From assembly GCA_016203535.1 (NCBI GenBank), contig JACQMO010000012.1, positions 1 through 32,208 on the forward strand: a stretch of DNA of 32,208 nucleotides, written 5' to 3'. A program made the translations under genes and the position numbers. Source of the stretch: Candidatus Uhrbacteria bacterium (lineage in GTDB: Bacteria; Patescibacteriota; Patescibacteriia; 2-12-FULL-60-25). Below, piece after piece: positions 8,478 through 16,649 of this stretch. The stretch's first letter is position 1. Each line of letters begins with the position of its first letter. The notes beneath the pieces were generated by a model. That model was not told the origin of the DNA, searched no databases, and was given only the letters and a program-made list of their open reading frames with translations.

Positions 8478-8486
8478 AGTATATCA
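8478..8486 (-). promoter_or_regulatory. Extended -10 box before the M23 peptidase gene
   Basis: Read on the minus strand, TGATATACT is an extended -10 element (TGn plus TATACT) ending 6 nt before the ATG at 8471. Its first three bases are the TGA stop of gltX. No good -35 is visible, as is usual for extended -10 promoters. Confidence 0.5.
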
Positions 8487-10001
8487 GGCCTTCAGGCGCT
8501 TGACGGCGTCCCGGATCCGTTGTCGCGCACGTATCGTCCCGTAGCAGGCGATAAGCTCGAACGGTCCGGGCGATTTTTCCTGGCCGGACAACGCGACGCG
8601 CAGGGGCCAGAGCGTATCCCCGTTTCCCCATCCCCGCTCCGCGATGAGTTGTTTGACCGCGCGTTCGACGGCGTGCGCGTCCAGGACGGCTTCCTCGTCC
8701 AGCCCGTGCAAGAGTTCATCGACGGCCTTCAATCGTTCGACGGCTTGGATCGGCTCCTGCGTTTTCCAGGTGAGCGATACGTCGTCGTAGGTCAACGTTT
8801 TTTCGAACAGATATGCCGTACACAATCGGACGTCGGACGTCCGAATCACGCGATCACGGACGAGGAGGAGGCATCTGCGGACGAAATCCTCGTCTCGCGT
8901 CGTTTTCGGCAGAAACGGACGGACGAGCTCGAGATACCGTTCTTCCGGCATGGTGCGCAGATGTTGGGCGTTCAGCCAGTCCAGTTTTTCGATATTGAAC
9001 ACGGCTCCCGCCTTATTGACCTTCGCGAGATCGAACGCCGCGGCGAGTTCGTCGTGCGAATAGACGTCCCTGTCCGCGGACGGGTTCCATCCGAGCAGGG
9101 CCACAAAATTCACGAGCGCCTCCGGAAGGTATCCCTTTGCGAGGTAGTCCTCCACCGCGACGTCGCCCTGACGTTTTGACAGTTTTGAGTGGTCGGGATT
9201 GAGCAGCAACGGAAGGTGCGCGAACACCGGCGGCGTCCAGCCGAACGCCTTATAGATGAACAGGTGTTTCGGCGATGACGGGAGCCACTCTTCGCCGCGG
9301 ATGACGTGGGTGATCCCCATGTCATGGTCGTCGACCGTCGCGGCGAGGTGGTACGTCGGAAACCCGTCGGACTTCATGATGATCTGGTCGTCGATCCCGG
9401 CCCAGTCGAACGTCACGTCGTCCCGAACGGCGTCCCATACCGTCACCGAACCGGCCTTGGGGAGTTTGAGTCGGACCACGTGTTTCTCGCCTTTTTCCAC
9501 CCGCCGTCTCGCTTCGTGCCGGTCGTGTTCGCGACAGTGTCCGTCGTACATCGTCGGTTTGCGGGCGGCGTGTTGTTTCTCGCGGAGGGCGTCCAGCCGC
9601 TCCGGGGCGCAAAAGCACTCATACGCATGTCCGCCCTCGATGAGAGACGCGGCGGCCGCGTGATACCGCGCGCGGCGTTCCGACTGGATGTAGGGTCCGA
9701 CGCCGCCGCGCTGAATGATGCGGTCATCCGCGTCGAGCCAGACGCCCTCATTCGGGATTACGCCGGTCGCGGCAAGCGAACGACAGATGTTCTCGATGCC
9801 GCCCGCGACGGCGCGCGACTGGTCGGTGTCTTCGATGCGGAGGATGAAATCCCCGCCATGGCGCCGCGCAAGAAGTTCGTTGTAGAGGGCGGTCCGCAGT
9901 CCGCCGATGTGCAAAAAACCGGTCGGGCTTGGCGCGAATCGGACACGAACGCGACCGGGCTTCGCGTCCGGTTTCGTGTGTGGTTGAAAGGGATTCGTCA
10001 T
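8484..10001 (-). CDS. gltX: Glutamyl-tRNA synthetase
   Basis: Class I aminoacyl-tRNA synthetase that charges tRNA-Glu; in organisms lacking GlnRS the same enzyme type also mischarges tRNA-Gln for amidation. The 505-aa protein shows the signature RFAPSPTGFLHIGG (HIGH-type motif at 31-34), a zinc-site pattern C129-x-C131 ... C156-x2-H159, the HVIRGEEWLPSSPKH segment and the KMSKS-type loop KLSKRQG (273-279). A helical anticodon-binding C-terminus follows. The start ATG overlaps the stop of the upstream C39-like peptidase gene by 4 nt (ATGA), so translation is likely coupled. It sits in a four-gene row with the HELxE and C39 genes before it and the M23 gene after it. Confidence 0.97.
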   Translation of the reverse strand: MTNPFQPHTKPDAKPGRVRVRFAPSPTGFLHIGGLRTALYNELLARRHGGDFILRIEDTDQSRAVAGGIENICRSLAATGVIPNEGVWLDADDRIIQRGGVGPYIQSERRARYHAAAASLIEGGHAYECFCAPERLDALREKQHAARKPTMYDGHCREHDRHEARRRVEKGEKHVVRLKLPKAGSVTVWDAVRDDVTFDWAGIDDQIIMKSDGFPTYHLAATVDDHDMGITHVIRGEEWLPSSPKHLFIYKAFGWTPPVFAHLPLLLNPDHSKLSKRQGDVAVEDYLAKGYLPEALVNFVALLGWNPSADRDVYSHDELAAAFDLAKVNKAGAVFNIEKLDWLNAQHLRTMPEERYLELVRPFLPKTTRDEDFVRRCLLLVRDRVIRTSDVRLCTAYLFEKTLTYDDVSLTWKTQEPIQAVERLKAVDELLHGLDEEAVLDAHAVERAVKQLIAERGWGNGDTLWPLRVALSGQEKSPGPFELIACYGTIRARQRIRDAVKRLKA

Positions 10002-10471
10002 GGCCGTTCCGGCGCCGGACGCTCGATGGCGAGCATCCAGCGTTCGACGCGAATGTTCTGCGCGCCGTCGAAATCATGCCAGACCTTCTCGAAGTCCGTA
10101 ATCGGCATGACCACGCTCCCCCCCTCGACTTCCGGATCCATGAGCGAAATCGTTTCGTCGCGCATGTCGTACACGACGGAATAGTGGTCCTCATCCGTGG
10201 ACCACCAACCGACGATGACCGGCGTCCCTTTTCGAATATAGGAACGGACATCCTCGATCGTCGCGCGCTCTTTTGCCACCGGTTTCTCGCCGAGGGTTTC
10301 AAGGGCCGCAACGAGTTCCGCGTGGTCCGTCCCTTTCTCCTGCGTCGAGCCGCAGATCCGGGCCAGTTCATCTTCCGAAAACGATTTTCCGTAGTACTCG
10401 AGAAGAATCTTTAAACTGGCGGGGCCGCAATACCCGGGTGACTGCCGGAAGGGGTTCAGGGTGATCGCCAT
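9998..10471 (-). CDS. C39-like cysteine peptidase domain protein
   Basis: A 157-aa protein made of a single papain-fold C39-like domain without signal peptide, membrane helix or ABC transporter part. The catalytic set is visible: Q10 (oxyanion), C15 in SPGYCGPASL, H96 in DEDHYSVVYD and D112 in LMDPE, in the usual Cys-His-Asp order. Gln-to-Cys spacing is one residue shorter than in classical C39 leader peptidases. Classical members cut double-glycine leader peptides during bacteriocin export, but stand-alone forms like this one have no settled substrate. It begins 2 nt after the HELxE gene and overlaps the gltX start by 4 nt. The stand-alone cytosolic form next to another putative metal-site protein suggests a small peptidase pair; that is inference. 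Confidence 0.85.
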   Translation of the reverse strand: MAITLNPFRQSPGYCGPASLKILLEYYGKSFSEDELARICGSTQEKGTDHAELVAALETLGEKPVAKERATIEDVRSYIRKGTPVIVGWWSTDEDHYSVVYDMRDETISLMDPEVEGGSVVMPITDFEKVWHDFDGAQNIRVERWMLAIERPAPERP

Positions 10472-10473
10472 AC

Positions 10474-11034
10474 TTATCCGCGAGAAAAATCCGCCACCCC
10501 GTCCTTCCGTCGGGCCATCCGCTCCGTCGCGATCGCGAAATCGTGCGCGTTATCATAGTCCATCCCCCTCGCCATCCGGTCGCGTTCATCCAGTTCATGG
10601 ATGAGGGTGTATTTCCAGTCCTTCGGGTTTGAGCGGACGTCAATCCAGATTTCTTTTTTTGGGATGTACGAATAGACCAGGTCGTGCCCGCCGAGAAGAA
10701 AATAGGGATCGAAGGCTTTTCGGACGTTGGCTCCGTCAACATACCGGATCATGAGCGGCCCCTTCCGGATTGATTTTTTGATCGCGACAGGGGTTTTTGC
10801 CGGTGCGGAGAAGGTCTTTTTCGCTTTTTCACGGATCAAGCGGAACGACTTTCCGCGCATCGAGCGTTCAAGTCTCCAGAGCTTTACGAATAACGCCTGC
10901 TCGTCTTTCAGGTACCGGTCAATCCACAGTTCTCCCAGCGGAATGTACGGGTAATCCCCGTGTGTGCCGATGCCGCTGAAATCGGTATCGATCGTATTGC
11001 GAATTTTCGCCGCATCCACGATTTTTACGTTCAT
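10474..11034 (-). CDS. Protein of unknown function with duplicated IP-x3-IWID / HELxE-type domain
   Basis: I know no name for this 186-aa protein. It contains two copies of the same unit of about 60 residues. Copy 1 (about 5-61) has IRNTIDTDF, YPYIPLGELWID and RLERSMRG. Copy 2 (about 98-158) has VRKAFDPYF, YSYIPKKEIWID and LIHELDERDRMARG, followed by YDNAH and a later Glu. Only copy 2 carries H146-E147-x2-E150 and H164, a plausible metal-binding set like a degenerate zincin helix; copy 1 has lost it. A Lys/Pro-rich linker (about 62-97) joins them. The frame stays open far upstream, antisense to the 316-aa gene. The ATG at 11034 is chosen because the repeat begins right after it and a promoter-like TACCAT lies 12 nt before it. 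The C39-like gene follows after 2 nt. Confidence 0.75.
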   Translation of the reverse strand: MNVKIVDAAKIRNTIDTDFSGIGTHGDYPYIPLGELWIDRYLKDEQALFVKLWRLERSMRGKSFRLIREKAKKTFSAPAKTPVAIKKSIRKGPLMIRYVDGANVRKAFDPYFLLGGHDLVYSYIPKKEIWIDVRSNPKDWKYTLIHELDERDRMARGMDYDNAHDFAIATERMARRKDGVADFSRG

Positions 11035-11046
11035 ACGTTGAACGTC

Positions 11047-11075
11047 ATGGTACGCGTCATGCGCGCTTGACGCAA
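11047..11075 (-). promoter_or_regulatory. Candidate promoter of the HELxE - C39 - gltX row
   Basis: On the minus strand TTGCGT (11075-11070), a 17-nt spacer and TACCAT (11052-11047), 12 nt before the ATG at 11034. Its -35 overlaps the -35 of the divergent plus-strand promoter. An inverted repeat GCGTCA-N8-TGACGC (11054-11073) fills the space between the two elements. Confidence 0.45.
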
Positions 11076-11095
11076 CACCCGAATTCGGGTAGGAT
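11067..11095 (+). promoter_or_regulatory. Strong promoter with palindromic operator-like spacer
   Basis: TTGACG (11067-11072), a spacer of exactly 17 nt and TAGGAT (11090-11095) form a near-consensus housekeeping promoter for the 316-aa gene. The spacer and the first -10 base make a perfect 14-bp palindrome ACCCGAATTCGGGT (11077-11090), which looks like an operator placed to block the polymerase. The leader to the ATG is about 50 nt and contains a real Shine-Dalgarno. Confidence 0.7.
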
Positions 11096-11138
11096 CGCAG
11101 TCCAGTTTCGTACCTTCTCTTCACAACATCCAACCGTT

Positions 11139-11145
11139 CTGGAGG
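11139..11145 (+). promoter_or_regulatory. Shine-Dalgarno of the 316-aa gene
   Basis: TGGAGGA lies 7 nt before the ATG at 11153. It is the only strong, well-spaced Shine-Dalgarno I find in the window; most other genes rely on overlap with the upstream gene or have start-proximal promoters. Confidence 0.75.
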
Positions 11146-11152
11146 AACACGC

Positions 11153-12103
11153 ATGGGAATTGACAGCGCACTGACAGCGTTTGCGATTGATAATCCGCAG
11201 TGCTTCACGCTCATCGACGACCGGGCCGATGCTTTCGATCTGCTCCAGGAGCTCATCGAGCAGAAGCTGGACCTCGCGGCGATCATCGTCCGCATCAGCG
11301 AGTCCGAAATCGTCGAAGAGCTGTTCGAACAACTCGTCGAGCAGTTCAGCGCCCCGATGGCTCGCGAACAACTGCAGGACGCCATCGTCCGCGTCCCGAG
11401 GAACATCTGGGCCGCGCAAGGGGGCGGACTTCCGGAGAACCTCGTCACGGAACGATTCTTGCGGCCGGAGGACGCCGTGCGACTGCTCACGGTCCACGCG
11501 CGGGCGCTCTGCGACGAGACGCACCCTCTGTTCGGATCGTTCTCGCCGGACGAGTACTGGAGGCGCCTCGTGAGATCGTGGATCGGTCGCGGCGCGTTCG
11601 CGCGCGCCTGGAAGGAGTGCAAGCGGGCGCGCAAGGGGTTCGTCATTTCCGGACACAAACCGGAGAGCGACGCCGAACGGCCTACGTTCAACGTCGATCC
11701 GCGTCACCGCTGCTACCAGGCCACGCCGGACTGCCGCCGGGAGCTGGTGCGGGAGCTCTACGGAGCGATGTTCCGAGCGGGACTCGTTCCGCCCCTCACG
11801 GATGACGACCGTCGGCTCCGTTCGAACCGGCTCACGTTCACCGCCATGCGTCGCCACGGCGACAGACGAGTCCCCACGCGGGCGAGCGTCCATCTGCCCG
11901 GGTTCGAATTCGCGATTTCGCTCGGCGCGCAGGAGCTCCATCCCGGATACCTTCTGTCCGCGGAAGGCGCGATGGTCGTCGCGATCGCCAAGCGCTTCTC
12001 CGAGGAACGCCGCACGCGGCCGGATCCCCGTTCGCACCGGCGCCGTACGGCTCGGAGCGCGTCCGCCCGCGACGAATCCGACGACGTCGCAACGTCCGCC
12101 TAG
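11153..12103 (+). CDS. Orphan 316-aa soluble protein, unknown function
   Basis: I recognise no family. No signal peptide or membrane helix is seen. Residues 1-80 are acidic and helical (DAFDLLQELIEQK, EEIVEELFEQL-type stretches). The middle (about 90-260) is Trp/Arg-rich with Cys near 121, 160, 190 and 197 and segments such as FSPDEYWRRLVRSWIGRG and LHPGYLLSAEGAMVV. The last 35 residues are a very basic, Arg/Ser-rich tail that ends acidic. The ATG at 11153 is firm because of the Shine-Dalgarno and strong promoter before it. The gene prefers AAG and GAG over AAA and GAA and looks more GC-rich than its neighbours, which may mean transfer or high expression. It is a single-gene unit ended by an intrinsic terminator (12117-12149). 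The basic tail could bind nucleic acid; that is a guess. Confidence 0.7.
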   Translation: MGIDSALTAFAIDNPQCFTLIDDRADAFDLLQELIEQKLDLAAIIVRISESEIVEELFEQLVEQFSAPMAREQLQDAIVRVPRNIWAAQGGGLPENLVTERFLRPEDAVRLLTVHARALCDETHPLFGSFSPDEYWRRLVRSWIGRGAFARAWKECKRARKGFVISGHKPESDAERPTFNVDPRHRCYQATPDCRRELVRELYGAMFRAGLVPPLTDDDRRLRSNRLTFTAMRRHGDRRVPTRASVHLPGFEFAISLGAQELHPGYLLSAEGAMVVAIAKRFSEERRTRPDPRSHRRRTARSASARDESDDVATSA

Positions 12104-12112
12104 TTTGCTCTT

Positions 12113-12610
12113 TCACGCCGTCCCGCGTTTCCTAGGGGCGGCTTTTTTTCGTATTGGAGCCGGCTCGCCGAAGTTCTGCTTCAGAACGGCCTTGAAGATT
12201 TTGGATCGGGTCACGATGCCGACGAGCTTCCCGTCGGCCATGACCGGCAGGCGGTGGATATGCTTGGCAAGCATGAGCGCGCCGGCATCGAGAATCGGCG
12301 CGTCAGGACCGACCGATACGATCGTCGGCGACATGTACGTCCCGATGGGATGGCGACGGATTTCAGACGCCTTTCGTTCCCGTGCCTCACGGTCGATGTA
12401 GAGCTCCGGCGTCTCAAAAAAACTTTTTTCGTACGGATACAGGACGCGAAAAAGATCTTTTTCCGACAGGACCCCGACGAGATTCCCCGCGCCGTCCGTC
12501 ACCAGCACGCCGCTCATCGCCCGCGAAACCAGAAACTTCGCGGCGTCCTCATACGTCGTCGAGTCCGGGATGGTGTAGACCTCTGTTTCCATGACGTCTC
12601 TCACTTTCAT
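12113..12610 (-). CDS. CBS-domain pair protein
   Basis: Likely a nucleotide-sensing regulatory protein: paired CBS domains bind adenosyl ligands. The 165-aa protein is almost only a CBS pair, with CBS1 at about 1-58 (MKVRDVMETEVYTIPDS ... GVLSEKDLF) and CBS2 at about 90-145 (MSPTIVSVGPDAPILDA ... GIVTRSKIF), then a Lys/Arg/Pro-rich tail. No enzymatic domain is attached. The frame is open upstream in antisense of wecG; the ATG at 12610 overlaps the wecG stop by 4 nt (ATGA) and begins exactly at the first CBS domain. Its last codons double as the intrinsic terminator of the convergent 316-aa gene. It is the last gene of the long atp-thpR-wecG row. Confidence 0.9.
   Translation of the reverse strand: MKVRDVMETEVYTIPDSTTYEDAAKFLVSRAMSGVLVTDGAGNLVGVLSEKDLFRVLYPYEKSFFETPELYIDREARERKASEIRRHPIGTYMSPTIVSVGPDAPILDAGALMLAKHIHRLPVMADGKLVGIVTRSKIFKAVLKQNFGEPAPIRKKAAPRKRGTA
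12117..12149 (+). terminator. Intrinsic terminator of the 316-aa gene
   Basis: GCCGTCCC and GGGGCGGC form an 8-bp stem (one G-T pair) around a 10-nt loop, followed directly by seven Ts (12143-12149). It starts 13 nt after the TAG at 12101-12103. The whole element lies inside the 3' coding end of the CBS gene on the other strand, where the T-run becomes a Lys-Lys codon pair. Confidence 0.8.
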
Positions 12611-13374
12611 AGGCGCGATGGTGTGTGCCGACGGTCGAAGACGGCGCGGATGGGAAAGAGAATGACGGCGCGGATGATCCGCGGGAACCGCCGCGGTTCC
12701 AAACCCAGCCGCCAGAGCCATTCGAGGCCGATCATCCGGATCCCGCGGGGCGCGCGATGTGAACGATCGGCCCAGTAATCGAAGGTTCCTCCGACGCCGA
12801 CGACGACCTTCAGGGCGGGAAACGATTCGGCGTGGCGCGCGATCCAAGCTTCCTGCTTCGGATGTCCGAACCCTACCAAGAGGATATCAGGACGTTCCGA
12901 GATCAGTCGAGCGAACGCCTCGTCGGACGCCCGGTCCCCTTCTCCCGCCGCGTCAACCGTGCCGCCCTGCTCCGCAACGACGCGGAGGCCCGGATACCGT
13001 TTTCGAAGCGCCCAGGCGGCGCGGTCTGCGACCCCATCGGACCCGCCCAGAAGGGCGATTTTCCATCCGCGCCGTTCCGCCATCCCGGCAAGATGCTCGG
13101 CGAGATCCACGCCGGAAACGCGACGGAGGCTCGAATGGAACAACCATCCGACAAACTGAAGCCCCACCCCGTCGACGATGCGCAGGTCCGCGCATCGAAG
13201 CGTCTCCCAGTACCGTGGATTGCGTTTTGCCTCGAGGAGGATTTCGGGGTTGGCGGTGACGATCCACATCCGTTCCTCGCGACGTTCCGCGTCCGCGATG
13301 CGCCCGACGATGTCGTTCATCCCGATCCCGCTGATCACGAGACCGAAGATGCTACAGGTTGAACGGGAAGGCAT
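12607..13374 (-). CDS. WecG/TagA/CpsF family glycosyltransferase
   Basis: GT26-type enzyme; relatives transfer ManNAc or ManNAcA from UDP-sugar to an undecaprenyl-linked acceptor for cell-surface polymers. The 255-aa protein shows MWIVTANPEIL, the substrate-site segment RIVDGVGLQFVGW, RVSGVDL, the nucleotide-loop IALLGGSDGVAD and the family signature LLVGFGHPKQEAWI, then VGGTFDYWAD and a basic amphipathic C-terminus that is likely to touch the membrane. The start at 13374 (MPSRSTC, then the first beta strand SIFGLVISGIG) is preferred; it overlaps the thpR end by 23 nt. A start at the internal M19 would cut off the first strand. It is coupled by a 4-nt overlap to the CBS gene. Confidence 0.88.
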   Translation of the reverse strand: MPSRSTCSIFGLVISGIGMNDIVGRIADAERREERMWIVTANPEILLEAKRNPRYWETLRCADLRIVDGVGLQFVGWLFHSSLRRVSGVDLAEHLAGMAERRGWKIALLGGSDGVADRAAWALRKRYPGLRVVAEQGGTVDAAGEGDRASDEAFARLISERPDILLVGFGHPKQEAWIARHAESFPALKVVVGVGGTFDYWADRSHRAPRGIRMIGLEWLWRLGLEPRRFPRIIRAVILFPIRAVFDRRHTPSRL

Positions 13375-13894
13375 GGAGGTCGGTGTACAATGAACCGTTT
13401 TGCGTCGGCGTGCTTCGGATGAGCGTGAGCTCGTGCGGCGTCCATTCGAACGGAGCGATCGGGTTGCTCCACCGCGGCAGGAGCCGCCCCTTTTTCGCGC
13501 GCGCGATCGTGACATGCGGAACCCACGGCTTCCGGTCAATACTTGGCGCGGCGACCGACACCATCTCGCGGAGATGCTGGATGAATCCCATCCAATTGTC
13601 CCTCGGTTCCGCATTGGCGCGCGCGATGAGGTACGACGGATGCTTTGAGGGGAAGGTCTCGAATTCCGTAAAAGAAAAAGACCCTTTCGGGGGATGTTCG
13701 ACGGCCTTCTCGATGAGATGGACCAGGGGTTCGAGGTTTTGTTCCGGGACCTGGCCGAGAAACGCAAGCGTGAAATGCCAGTTTGTCGGGTCGATCTGAC
13801 GGCAATTCGCCGGACAGGATGTCACGGCCGTCCAGGCTTCCTGCAGCCGCGTTCGTACGTCCGGAGGCACGACGATCCCGATAAAGAGACGCAT
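13352..13894 (-). CDS. thpR: RNA 2',3'-cyclic phosphodiesterase (2'-5' RNA ligase family)
   Basis: Member of the 2H phosphoesterase family, which opens 2',3'-cyclic phosphates or handles 2'-5' linked RNA ends. The 180-aa protein carries both HxT/S motifs: H40-x-T42 in NWHFTLAFLG and H127-x-T129 in VPHVTIAR. It starts with the family-typical MRLFIGIVVPPDVR. The frame opens 11 codons earlier, but the ATG at 13894 fits both the family and a -10 box (TAGAAT) placed 5 nt upstream. It follows atpC by 45 nt and overlaps wecG by 23 nt. The co-location with ATP synthase is probably just operon packing. Confidence 0.92.
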   Translation of the reverse strand: MRLFIGIVVPPDVRTRLQEAWTAVTSCPANCRQIDPTNWHFTLAFLGQVPEQNLEPLVHLIEKAVEHPPKGSFSFTEFETFPSKHPSYLIARANAEPRDNWMGFIQHLREMVSVAAPSIDRKPWVPHVTIARAKKGRLLPRWSNPIAPFEWTPHELTLIRSTPTQNGSLYTDLHAFPFNL

Positions 13895-13899
13895 AATTA

Positions 13900-13927
13900 A
13901 TTCTACCCGACCCTGCGTTTTTCGCAA
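13900..13927 (-). promoter_or_regulatory. Candidate leaderless promoter of thpR
   Basis: On the minus strand TTGCGA (13927-13922), a 16-nt spacer and TAGAAT (13905-13900), ending 5 nt before the ATG at 13894. Standard -10 to start-site spacing puts transcription on the start codon itself. Confidence 0.5.
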
Positions 13928-13939
13928 GTCGCTCCGACG

Positions 13940-15751
<1,812 letters not shown>

Positions 15752-15759
<8 letters not shown>

Positions 15760-16642
15760 TCGCGGCCTTCCCAGCAGTAATTTCCAACATCTCGCGCGTG
15801 ATCGTTGCCTGGCGGTTTTGGTTATAGGTAAACACGAGATCCTCAAGGATGTCCCCGGCATTCTGGCTTGCGTTTTGCATCGCAACCATTCGCGCGGCGT
15901 GTTCGGATGACGAGGATTCCAGGAGCGTCTGATAGACTCGGCTGTCGAGAAGACGCGGGAGCACGGAATCCAGCACGTCGCGGGCTGCGGGTTCAAATAG
16001 CACGTCCGGTTCCGACGGCGGCTCTTCTTCGTCGGATCGTCTCATGACGGCGAGCCGTTCTTCCGGGATGAACGGCAGCAGCTGTTCAACGCGCGGCTCC
16101 TGCGCAAGCCCGCTGACGAATTCGGTGTACACCATGAAGACGCGGTCCGCGCGCCCTTCGGTGAACTCCCGGAATGCGATCTCGCCGATCGGCCGAACCC
16201 GTTCATAGGTCGGCGCGTTGGAAACGGATTCAAGCGCGGCGAAGATTTCACGCGCCTCCTTTCGCATGGCGGGTTCCGCTCGCTTTCCGACCGTGATCAC
16301 GCGAATGTTTTTTTCCGGTCGCGTCCGGATGAACTCCGCGGCCGTGCGAAGCAGCCGCGTGTTGTACCCGCCGCACAATCCGCGATCCGACGCGCTCACG
16401 ATGACGAGCGCGGATTCGGAGGACCGACGTCCGGCAAGAAGCGGGTGCGTCCGCGGGTCCACGCGCTCCAGGATTTCATGCAGGGTTTGCTTCAGGCCAC
16501 TTGAATAGGCGCGGGATGCGATGGTCCGTTGCGTCGTCCGGCGCATTTTCGAGGCGGCGACAAGTTCCATCGCGCGCGTGATTTTCCGCGTGTTTCCGAT
16601 GGATCGGATGCGTCGTTTGAGGATGCGGGATGAGGCAGGCAT
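15752..16642 (-). CDS. atpG: ATP synthase F1 gamma subunit
   Basis: Rotating central shaft of the ATP synthase. The 296-aa protein begins with the conserved SSRILKRRIRSIGNTRKITRAMELVAASKMR-type coiled-coil N-terminus (about 1-50), has the Rossmann-like middle with VSASDRGLCGGYNTRL, and ends with the long C-terminal helix containing EHAARMVAMQNASQNA. The final TITREMLEITAGKAAIE is typical of the family. Length is normal. It starts 7 nt after atpA and is followed by atpD. Confidence 0.96.
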
Positions 16643-16649
16643 ACGACGG

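Noticed and set aside
7419-9179. A 586-codon plus-strand frame across the M23 peptidase and gltX
   Set aside because: It is antisense to two certain genes and crosses their boundary; composition is that of a shadow frame.
11035-11691. N-terminal extension of the HELxE gene up to 11691 (405-aa version)
   Set aside because: The extra 219 residues are antisense to the 316-aa gene, which has its own promoter, Shine-Dalgarno and terminator; the domain repeat starts only after 11034.
13895-13939. Terminator between atpC and thpR
   Set aside because: Only a 4-bp stem around A5 is present with no T-run; the promoter reading of the same bases fits better.
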